Positions 9,195 to 16,174 of a stretch of DNA of 36,179 nucleotides are shown in pieces; the stretch's first letter is position 1, and every line of letters starts with the position of its first letter. The notes beneath the pieces were generated by a model. That model did not search any database. It was given only the letters and a program-made list of their open reading frames with translations, and had not been told where the DNA came from. The position numbers and the translations under genes were made by a program. Source of the DNA: Planctomycetota bacterium (GTDB taxonomy: Bacteria; Planctomycetota; Planctomycetia; Gemmatales; Gemmataceae); NCBI GenBank assembly GCA_016873095.1, contig VGYC01000061.1, positions 1-36,179 of the forward strand. The letters run 5' to 3'.

Positions 9195-9212
9195 CCACTC
9201 GCCACGCACCCG

Positions 9213-9791
9213 TCACGGCTCGCCCCAGTCGCCATCGGGAAAGCGCCCCGGTGGGAAAGCGAATGCCGCCGACACCGAAGGCAAGAACAGCAAGATGACC
9301 ACGACGATGGCGTAAATGAGCGCAAGCAGGCTGCTGCCCGCTTCAAGAAAGCCCGTACCCATGATGCCGTCACCGCCGAAAGCACCTTGCCGGCCCTCGA
9401 AGCGATTCAGTACGGGATTGACGAACGCGAAGAAGAATAACAGGTAGGCAAACTGAACCAGGATCATCGATATCCCAAAGATCAGAGAAAGCATCCGTCC
9501 CCAGTTACGTAGCGATAGTAGCCCGATGCTGCCGGTGATGGCCAGCACGGAGATCACCAGGTAATAGATGGACAGGCCGATCTCGACCGGCACATAGGCC
9601 GGGATATTCCTCACGATGAAGTCCCAGTACTGGCCGATACCCTGGAGCATCGGGTCCGGATCGTTGGCGGATATACTGGCCATGAATGCCATGATGACGC
9701 CATTGAAGCAAGCGCACAGGATGCCGAGGACGCCAAAGATCATGTTGGCGACGGCCACGAAAGTGACGGCCGGCGGCCGATTGGCTCTCAT
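9213..9791 (-). CDS. Four-helix membrane protein, unknown
   Basis: Protein of 192 aa. The ATG at 9791 is preferred because GGGGA lies about 7 nt upstream, and the preceding in-frame codon is only TTG. There are four predicted transmembrane helices, around residues 10-35, 65-88, 98-121 and 150-174, the third being very rich in Phe, Leu and Ile. A Gly-rich loop with several charged residues separates helices 3 and 4, and the tail is Pro-rich with acidic residues. No family is recognised. It converges with the kinase/TPR gene, leaving 18 bp. Confidence 0.7.
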   Translation of the reverse strand: MRANRPPAVTFVAVANMIFGVLGILCACFNGVIMAFMASISANDPDPMLQGIGQYWDFIVRNIPAYVPVEIGLSIYYLVISVLAITGSIGLLSLRNWGRMLSLIFGISMILVQFAYLLFFFAFVNPVLNRFEGRQGAFGGDGIMGTGFLEAGSSLLALIYAIVVVILLFLPSVSAAFAFPPGRFPDGDWGEP

Positions 9792-10070
9792 CAATCGTCC
9801 CCTGTATCGGAATCTCCGCGGTCAGAACCACGGTGGAGTTCATCCAGCCTTATCATACCGACGGCCCCGACGGATGTGACGTCGATGCCAATTTTCCATG
9901 GGTTCAGCTATCTCCCAGGCCGAGCCGCGCAGGACCAATAATGCGTCAGAAGCGCGGCCCGCAGCCGGCAAGTGATGCTCGAAATCTTGTTGAGTGCCGC
10001 CGCTTGGATGGTAGGATCGATGGAGGTATCCGTCGTGGGGAAACGGCGATTGTCGCCGGGGAGATGAACA
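9792..10070. other. Divergent intergenic region, 279 bp
   Basis: Separates the minus-strand membrane gene from the plus-strand DUF1501 gene and so must hold two promoters. I see a Shine-Dalgarno for each gene at the edges, but no convincing gene, terminator or RNA structure inside. Confidence 0.4.
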
Positions 10071-11426
10071 ATGCTCAGCGTCGGCAGCTTCCCGACACGA
10101 GATTGCCAGGGAATGACGCGACGGACCTTTGTTCAAGCCGCGTCGGCGCTACCATTCGCCTGGCAACTCGCAGGTCAACCAGCGGCTGCCTCAACTGCCG
10201 CGCGGGCCCGCTCGGTATTACTGATCTGGCTGGGTGGCGGGCCAAGCCACCTGGACCTCTTTGATCCCAAGCCGCGCGCCCCCGTGGAATTTCGCGGCCC
10301 GTTTTCAACCATCGCAACACGCAGCGCCGGCGTCCGCTTCACCGAATTGTTGCCTAAGCTCGCGGCCTGCAGCAACCACTTTTCCTTGATCCGAACGAAC
10401 ATCAACTACAATGGCGGCCATCGGCCGGCCGGTTCAATCGCCTTGACGGGATCGACGGCTCCCGACGGCGGCGAGGATACCGGCGGCGCTCCCGGGCGCT
10501 ATCCTCCTCATTTCGGCTCCATCCTTGCCCGCCACCGCGGCGCCGGTCAACTCCCTTCGTTCGTCTCGCTGGCCCGCGGTCCGATCGGCGACGGCGTTGG
10601 ACCGGTATTTGGCTTCGGAGGCGGCGCCTGGGGACGCAACTACGATCCGTTCATGATGCAATGCGCCGAAGACGGACGTGTCGATCTCCCGGAATTGCGA
10701 CTCCTGGACGGGCTGACGCCGGCGCGACTCGCCGACCGGCGCATGCTGCTGCAGGAATTGAGTCGCCTGGACCGCCTGGCAGAGCGGTCGCACGTGCGCC
10801 AATGGCGTGATCTGCACGAGCGCGCCTTCGGACTCCTGGCGTCGCCGGCGGCGCGCCGGGCCTTCGATCTGTCGCAGGAACCGGCACGGCTGCGCGAAGC
10901 CTACGGGCAGTCCTCGTTTGGCCAGAGTTGCTTGCTTGGCCGGCGCCTGGTAGAAGCGGGAGTGCCCTTTGTGCAGGTCAACTGGAGCCAGTATGTCGAG
11001 GTCTTCTATCCGTTTTCGGACTATGGCTGGGATACTCATGCCGACAATTTCGGCTTGCTGGCAGACTGGCATGGGCCGCTGCTCGATCATGTGATGGCGA
11101 CCTTGCTCGATGACCTCGATGTGCGCGGTTTGTTGCGTACCACGCTTGTGGTGTGCATGGGAGAGTTCGGGCGCACGCCGCGCATCAACAGCATCGGTTC
11201 GCGCGATCACTGGCATCCGTGTTATTTTTCCTTGTGGGCCGGCGGGGGCGTGCAGCCTGGCCGCGTCATCGGCGAAAGCGACGCTCGTGGCGAACATCCC
11301 GCGACGGAACCGATCACGCCGGCCATGGTGGGCGCCACCATTCTGGACCTTGCCGGCGTCTCCTCCGCGGCGCGAGCCCAGTTCAACGTACTCGAAAGAG
11401 GGAGGGTGATCGATGGCCTCCTCTAG
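10071..11426 (+). CDS. DUF1501 family protein (alkaline-phosphatase-like fold)
   Basis: Protein of 451 aa. The start at 10071 has GGGGAG about 7 nt upstream, and the first residues (MLSVGSFPTRDCQGMTRRTF) match the conserved N-terminus of planctomycete DUF1501 proteins, so this start is preferred over the ATG at 10113. The TRRTFVQAASALPFAW segment looks like a twin-arginine signal. Other family marks are VLLIWLGGGPSHLDLFDPKP near the mature N-terminus, SYGWDTH-like DYGWDTHADNF, and GEFGRTPRINS followed by RDHWH. These His/Asp residues probably bind metal in a sulfatase/phosphatase-like fold. DUF1501 genes usually sit next to a DUF1549/PSD1 cytochrome gene; here the partner is a TolB-like propeller overlapping by 14 bp. 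The substrate is unknown. Confidence 0.88.
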   Translation: MLSVGSFPTRDCQGMTRRTFVQAASALPFAWQLAGQPAAASTAARARSVLLIWLGGGPSHLDLFDPKPRAPVEFRGPFSTIATRSAGVRFTELLPKLAACSNHFSLIRTNINYNGGHRPAGSIALTGSTAPDGGEDTGGAPGRYPPHFGSILARHRGAGQLPSFVSLARGPIGDGVGPVFGFGGGAWGRNYDPFMMQCAEDGRVDLPELRLLDGLTPARLADRRMLLQELSRLDRLAERSHVRQWRDLHERAFGLLASPAARRAFDLSQEPARLREAYGQSSFGQSCLLGRRLVEAGVPFVQVNWSQYVEVFYPFSDYGWDTHADNFGLLADWHGPLLDHVMATLLDDLDVRGLLRTTLVVCMGEFGRTPRINSIGSRDHWHPCYFSLWAGGGVQPGRVIGESDARGEHPATEPITPAMVGATILDLAGVSSAARAQFNVLERGRVIDGLL

Positions 11427-12243
11427 CTCGTCTCTTCGGGCCGAACCTCGCCGGCTGACTCTTGACGGCAAGCGGAAACTGGCTCCCGCGTTCCTCAACG
11501 CTCAGGAAATTGCCGTCGCCGTCCACGAGTCGCCGAATCTCGTCGCTCTCATGAAGATACGGCTGCGGGATGGCACGCAAGAGCGCTTGCACCCGACCGT
11601 GGCGGCCCATCAATTCGATGCCGCCTTTTCGCGCGATGGTCGCTTGCATGCCTATGTCATGTCCGCGAGTAGCCCGCAGATGGTGCTGGTGATCCAGGAC
11701 CTGCGCAGTCGCCAGGAACACTTCTTTCGTGCCCGCGATTCCCGAGCCACGGCCCGTTGCCCAAGTTTTTCCGCAGACGGCAGGCGCGTGATCTTCAGCT
11801 TGTCGGACGTGGGTGGCCATCAGATTGCCTCGGTGAATACACAGGGAGGCGATCTCAGACCGCTGACCAGTTCAATCGGTCTCAACACTTCGCCGGCCTG
11901 CTCGCCGGACGGTGCCCAGATCGCCTTCAGTTCGAGCCGCGATGGCACGTTCGATATCTATGTCATGGACGCCGACGGCGGCAACGTGCGTCGCCTGACC
12001 CGAAGTCCCGGGCTTGACACTCGTCCCACCTGGTCGCCGGATGGTCGGCGAATCGCCTTCACCAGCAATCGCGACGGCCGCTACCAGATCTACATCATGA
12101 ATGCCGACGGTTCGGACCAGCGTCGCCTGCGCAACCACCCGGGGCGAGACGATTACGCCGCCTGGTATCCCGACAGTGGGCAAATCCTGTTCGTCTCCGA
12201 GGTTGCCGGCAAGTGCGATCTGCTGGCACTTGACGCCGGTTGA
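11413..12243 (+). CDS. TolB-like PD40 beta-propeller protein
   Basis: Protein of 276 aa beginning inside the 3' end of the DUF1501 gene (14-bp overlap), which suggests coupled translation. The C-terminal two thirds carry about four PD40/WD40-like blades with the repeating pattern SPDG..IAF.S.RDG..IYVMDADG...RRLT, as seen in TolB and related periplasmic propellers. The clearest are at PACSPDGAQIAFSSSRDG and PTWSPDGRRIAFTSNRDG. No signal peptide is visible at the chosen start, so its location is uncertain; cytoplasmic is the simple reading. Such propellers usually mediate protein contacts. The TolB N-terminal domain is absent, so it is not TolB itself. Confidence 0.82.
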   Translation: MASSSSSLRAEPRRLTLDGKRKLAPAFLNAQEIAVAVHESPNLVALMKIRLRDGTQERLHPTVAAHQFDAAFSRDGRLHAYVMSASSPQMVLVIQDLRSRQEHFFRARDSRATARCPSFSADGRRVIFSLSDVGGHQIASVNTQGGDLRPLTSSIGLNTSPACSPDGAQIAFSSSRDGTFDIYVMDADGGNVRRLTRSPGLDTRPTWSPDGRRIAFTSNRDGRYQIYIMNADGSDQRRLRNHPGRDDYAAWYPDSGQILFVSEVAGKCDLLALDAG

Positions 12244-12255
12244 ATCTTCGGCTCG

Positions 12256-13416
12256 CTACTCCTGGGATTTCGGTAGGCGAAGGATCCGGATGCAGGATGG
12301 GCTCGTTAGAGTGACCGGATCTCCAGCGGAGGTCAGCCGGCCCGTCTTTTGGTCGATACGAAAGACCGCCACGTTATTCCCGGGCAGGTTGGCGCACAGC
12401 AGCAACTTGCCATCGGGCGAGATCGCCAGATTCTGAGGCCCCTTGCCCAGGCTGGGTTCAATGCCGATCAATGTCAATCGGCCATCCTCGGCAATCCGAT
12501 AGCTAGCGATGCTGTCGTGGCCTCGATTCGTGCCGTAAAGAAAGCGGCCATCCGGAGTGATTTTCAGGTCCGCGCAATAACTCTTGCCCGCAAAATCCTT
12601 TGGCAACGTGGCGATGGTCTGTCTCTCGATGAGAATCCCCGAGGCGGCATCGTGGTCGAACCGGGTGACGGAGTTGGCGAGTTCATTGATGACGTAGACA
12701 CGTTTGCCGTTCGGGTGAAACGTCAAGTGTCGGGGGCCGGCCCCGGGCGGCGTCCGCACAAACGGCTGTACACCGGGCGTCAATTTCGACCCGGCGGCAT
12801 CGAGCCGATAACACAGCACCTGATCCATTCCCAGGTCTGCCGCGTAGGCAAACTGGTTGTTGGGACTCACGACAAAGCAGTGAGCATGAGCTTCCTTCTG
12901 CCTTGCAGGATCAACACTGGAACCGGTGTGCTGAATGAACGATGATGCCTTGCCGAGAGCGCCGTCCTCTTGCACCGGCAGCGCCGCCACGCTACCGGTC
13001 GAGTAATTCGCGACGAGCACGGTCTTGCCAGTTGCATCCACATCCAGAAAGCATGCCGCCGTGCCACGTGCCGATTGCCGGTTCAGCAGTTGCAATTCGC
13101 CCTTTGATCCGGCAATCCGATACGCGGCAATCTCTTCATGTTCCTTGCCGCCGAATTGCCTGGCGTGGATCGAATACAGATACTTCTGGTTCGGCGCAAT
13201 CGCCAGGTAGAACGGGTTCTCGATGCCGGTCGTGCGCTGAAGTGGCTTGAGGCTGGCCGTGGCAAGATCCAGCCGGCACGCATGTATCGCGCCTTCTTTC
13301 CCAGGCGCAAACGACGAGATGAACACCAGTTCTTCCGCAGATGTTTGATGAGCGTCAATATCCAACGCCAGACCAGCCATGATCAAGACCAGGTATCGCC
13401 AAAGTCCACGATTCAT
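12256..13416 (-). CDS. Secreted lactonase-family seven-bladed beta-propeller (YbhE/Pgl-like)
   Basis: Protein of 386 aa. The ATG at 13416 is preferred over one at 13428 because GGAG lies 6 nt upstream of it. A signal peptide (YLVLIMAGLALDIDA) leads into a propeller with repeated blades such as GPRHLTFHPNGKRVYVINE, ITPDGRFLYGTNRGHDSI and GPQNLAISPDGKLLLCANL. These are the signatures of the 6-phosphogluconolactonase/carboxymuconate-cyclase (lactonase, PF10282-type) family. Secretion argues against a cytosolic 6-phosphogluconolactone substrate, so an unphosphorylated sugar lactone is more likely. It lies 30 bp downstream of the Gfo/Idh/MocA gene on the same strand, last in a three-gene sugar cluster. 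Confidence 0.85.
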   Translation of the reverse strand: MNRGLWRYLVLIMAGLALDIDAHQTSAEELVFISSFAPGKEGAIHACRLDLATASLKPLQRTTGIENPFYLAIAPNQKYLYSIHARQFGGKEHEEIAAYRIAGSKGELQLLNRQSARGTAACFLDVDATGKTVLVANYSTGSVAALPVQEDGALGKASSFIQHTGSSVDPARQKEAHAHCFVVSPNNQFAYAADLGMDQVLCYRLDAAGSKLTPGVQPFVRTPPGAGPRHLTFHPNGKRVYVINELANSVTRFDHDAASGILIERQTIATLPKDFAGKSYCADLKITPDGRFLYGTNRGHDSIASYRIAEDGRLTLIGIEPSLGKGPQNLAISPDGKLLLCANLPGNNVAVFRIDQKTGRLTSAGDPVTLTSPSCIRILRLPKSQE

Positions 13417-13446
13417 GTGACACTCCATTAAGAAACAGGATTCGCG

Positions 13447-14532
13447 TCAAACGCACAGAGGCAAGCCTACGGACCTTCGTTCCCGGTTGGAAAGGTAAAT
13501 GGCCGTGAACAATTCCACGGTGGCGCGGCCATCTTCGCCGGTCACCAGAGGCGGACGACGCTGGCGGACGGCTTGCAAGAAATCTTGAATCTGCAAGGCA
13601 TGATAATGCGTCGTCGCATCATGCCTCTCGAAGCGTTCCCGATCCTCCGCCCGGAAGCGCGGCAGCAGATGCTCCTCGCCAGGAATGGTCCACAGATCGT
13701 TCAGAGGCGGCTCCGTGATCCTGGAATATCCCGCGATGAAGGTCGCTCCACGGTCGGTCTCGACGCCCACCGACGCGCCGTTGCTTCCGTGGACATGCAC
13801 CTTCGTGTAGATTCCAGGCTGCTGCGCGACGCTCGTCACGATGGAGCCGATGCCGCCGTCTTGGAAGCGAAGCACGGCCACTGCCGTGTCGTCCACCTCG
13901 ACTCCCGGATGATTGACGTTTGCCCAGTAACCGCTGACTTCCGCGATCGGCCCCATGAACCAGCGCAAGAGATCGAGTTGATGGGGCGACTGGTTGACCA
14001 GCACGCCGCCGCCTTCGGAGTCCCACTTTCCTCGCCACGGATCGGACTGGTAATAAGCCTGCTCGCGCCAGCTATACATGAGAAAGAGTCCAAGGGCAGG
14101 GCGGCCGATCTTGCCGGCGTCGATGGCGGCGCGCAGCCGCTGTACCGGCTCGTACCAGCGCCGCTGGCTGATGACACCTAGCAACGTACCGGTCTTGCGG
14201 GCCGCCGCCAGCATGGCGTCGCAGTCCCGCAGATTGGCCGCCATTGGCTTCTCGACCAGGACGTGGACTCCCGCATCGGCCGCAAGGATGGCGGGTTCGG
14301 CGTGCAGCGGATGCGGCGTGCCGATCAGCACGACTTCGGGACGAGCCTCCCTCAGCATGAGCGCGGTGTCCGTATATGCTCGAGCCCGCAAGCGCGCGGC
14401 AAGTGTTTCGCTGCGCTCCGAGATCGCATCACAGACCGCGACCAGTTCCGCCTCGGCCAGGCTGGCGACGGCGCTGGCGTGAATCTGGCCGACCTTCCCG
14501 CAGCCAACCAGCGCTATCCGCACGGGTTGCAT
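13447..14532 (-). CDS. Gfo/Idh/MocA family NAD(P)-dependent oxidoreductase
   Basis: Protein of 361 aa. The N-terminal Rossmann domain has GCGKVG (residues 10-15). The family hallmark EKP is at 94-96, whose Lys acts in catalysis. The C-terminal alpha/beta domain has the NQSPHQLDLL motif with H184 and D187, which bind or activate the sugar hydroxyl. These enzymes oxidise or reduce sugars and cyclitols, often at C3. No signal peptide or Tat motif is present, so it acts in the cytoplasm, unlike the two flanking gene products. It sits 43 bp after the DUF1080 gene and 30 bp before the lactonase gene, so the three probably form one operon. The exact substrate is unknown. Confidence 0.9.
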   Translation of the reverse strand: MQPVRIALVGCGKVGQIHASAVASLAEAELVAVCDAISERSETLAARLRARAYTDTALMLREARPEVVLIGTPHPLHAEPAILAADAGVHVLVEKPMAANLRDCDAMLAAARKTGTLLGVISQRRWYEPVQRLRAAIDAGKIGRPALGLFLMYSWREQAYYQSDPWRGKWDSEGGGVLVNQSPHQLDLLRWFMGPIAEVSGYWANVNHPGVEVDDTAVAVLRFQDGGIGSIVTSVAQQPGIYTKVHVHGSNGASVGVETDRGATFIAGYSRITEPPLNDLWTIPGEEHLLPRFRAEDRERFERHDATTHYHALQIQDFLQAVRQRRPPLVTGEDGRATVELFTAIYLSNRERRSVGLPLCV

Positions 14533-14575
14533 CGCTTTCTTGCCTTTCTCGACCTGGATACCTGACTCGTCCCGG

Positions 14576-15241
14576 CTATTCTCTCCGGCGGGCCGCCTGG
14601 AACTTGATATTCTTGAACTCGATGAAGTAAAATTCAGCTTGGAGGCCGACGCGGCCCTTCCTGACCTGGCATTCGTTCCAGGTCGTGGCGAGCTTGCCGT
14701 TAACGTTGACCGTCACTTTCGGGCCGTCGCAGGTGATGTCGTACACATTCCATTCGCCGGGCGGCTTGATCAGAGAAACGCCGCGGCCTTTCACGAGAAA
14801 CTTGTCCGCCTTGCCATTTACCTGGGTTACGCCGAAGAGATCGCCGGCGTGCGGCGGCTTGGGAACGTGAGCCACTTGCACCTGGTGCCAGATCATTCCA
14901 TCTGGCGAGGTCCGCAGGTACACGCCGCTGTTGTAATCAGGCGTCCCTTTAAGCTTTCGGAAACGCCACTCGACATGAAACGTTCCGTTGCCCAGATCCT
15001 TGTCATGAAGCAGCATCTCCTTGACGTCCACGCCGTCACAGAGCAGCACCTTGCCGGTCTCGTCGAGTTTCCAGGCGTTCCTGGCAGTCAGCTTGACATC
15101 CGGCGCGATCGGGACGCGTTGCCAGCCCTTGAGATTCGGACCAGGCATGAGGTCGATCCAGTCGCCATCGGCAGCGTCGACGCCTGCGACCGACAACGCC
15201 ACAAGCAAGCCTGCCAGGATGCCGCGTAATTGAATGGACAT
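14576..15241 (-). CDS. Secreted DUF1080 protein (3-keto-disaccharide hydrolase family)
   Basis: Protein of 221 aa. The ATG at 15241 has AAGGAG 6 nt upstream and begins a clean signal peptide (LRGILAGLLVALSVAGVDAA); a longer reading frame from 15295 is not needed. The mature part is one DUF1080 domain, a concanavalin-like beta-sandwich. It opens with DWIDLMPGPNLKGWQ and contains GNGTFHVEWRFR, NSGVYLRTSPDG, GEWNVYDITCDGPKVTVNVNG and GRVGLQAEFYFIEFKNI. Some members hydrolyse 3-keto-glycosides made by sugar 3-dehydrogenases, and many planctomycete copies are uncharacterised. It is first in the cluster with the Gfo/Idh/MocA oxidoreductase and lactonase, which fits a role in keto-sugar cleavage outside the cytoplasm. 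Confidence 0.88.
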   Translation of the reverse strand: MSIQLRGILAGLLVALSVAGVDAADGDWIDLMPGPNLKGWQRVPIAPDVKLTARNAWKLDETGKVLLCDGVDVKEMLLHDKDLGNGTFHVEWRFRKLKGTPDYNSGVYLRTSPDGMIWHQVQVAHVPKPPHAGDLFGVTQVNGKADKFLVKGRGVSLIKPPGEWNVYDITCDGPKVTVNVNGKLATTWNECQVRKGRVGLQAEFYFIEFKNIKFQAARRRE

Positions 15242-15312
15242 GATGCACTCCTTGATGACACGGGATACCGCGACTATCTTGGCAGCACGCATCACAAAGG
15301 CAAGGCGACTTG

Positions 15313-16170
15313 ATGTCCTGGGTCATTTACTTTTTCGGCAGCGGTTTCGCCTTCTTCGCCGGCTGCGGCCTCATCCTGGCGGCGCTGGCGGCGTTCTCGT
15401 CGGCGCAGCATCGCTGGCAACGCAGCGTTGCCCTGGTCGCGGCCGTCACCGGTCTGATACTGGTCGCCCTGTCGGCGACGCCATTGCCCTACGGTTTCTA
15501 CGCGGTTGCCGGCGTCGTCACGCTCGCCTGGCTAATCGTTGAGCAGTTGAAGGAAGAACGCTATCCGCGCGTGCGGAACTGGCTGCGTCGGGCCACTGCC
15601 ATCATCTGGTTTGCCGGCCTGGTCGTCGAGGCGCCGTTCCTGGTGACGCCAACGCTGAAGGTCGACGGTAATCCGACGCTGTATGTGATCGGCGACTCCG
15701 TGGCCGCTGGTGTGGGCGACGAAACGGAGACCTGGCCGCGCATCCTGGCTCGCAAGCACGCCATCGAGGTGAACGATTTCTCGCACGCCGGCGCCACGGT
15801 CAGCTCTGCGCTCAAGCAAGCGGAGCGCCTGCCGCCGCGCGGCGGCATCGTGCTACTGGAGATTGGCGGCAACGACGTGCTTGGAAGCACCACGGCCGCC
15901 AGGTTCAACGAGAATCTCGACCAGCTGCTCGCCAGGGTTCGCGCGCCCAATCGGCTGGTCGTCATGTTCGAGCTGCCGTTGCCGCCGTTTCAGAATGAAT
16001 ATGGCCGCATTCAGCGGCGGCTCGCTCTGAAACACGGCGTGCGTCTGGTGCCGAAGCGCGTGTTCGCCGGTGTGTTGACAAAGGACGGCGCAACGCTGGA
16101 CTCGGTGCACCTGAGCGCCGCCGGACATCAAACGATGGCGAACGCCGTGTGGGGGGTGCTCGGACGATGA
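15313..16170 (+). CDS. Membrane-anchored SGNH/GDSL hydrolase
   Basis: Protein of 285 aa from the ATG at 15313; AAGG lies about 7 nt upstream and the preceding in-frame TTG is not needed. Three or four hydrophobic helices fill residues 1-110. A hydrolase domain follows with SGNH block I YVIGDSVAAG (nucleophile S129), block III GGND (N187) and block V DSVHLSAAGH (D263, H266). The catalytic Ser, Asp and His are thus all present. Such enzymes act as esterases, lipases or carbohydrate deacetylases, and the substrate here is unknown. It is divergent from the DUF1080 gene (71 bp) and convergent with the caspase-like gene (4 bp between stops). Confidence 0.85.
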   Translation: MSWVIYFFGSGFAFFAGCGLILAALAAFSSAQHRWQRSVALVAAVTGLILVALSATPLPYGFYAVAGVVTLAWLIVEQLKEERYPRVRNWLRRATAIIWFAGLVVEAPFLVTPTLKVDGNPTLYVIGDSVAAGVGDETETWPRILARKHAIEVNDFSHAGATVSSALKQAERLPPRGGIVLLEIGGNDVLGSTTAARFNENLDQLLARVRAPNRLVVMFELPLPPFQNEYGRIQRRLALKHGVRLVPKRVFAGVLTKDGATLDSVHLSAAGHQTMANAVWGVLGR

Positions 16171-16174
16171 CAGT

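Noticed and set aside
10434-11498. 354-aa minus-strand open frame antisense to the DUF1501 gene
   Set aside because: Shadow of the clearly conserved DUF1501 frame; no motifs.
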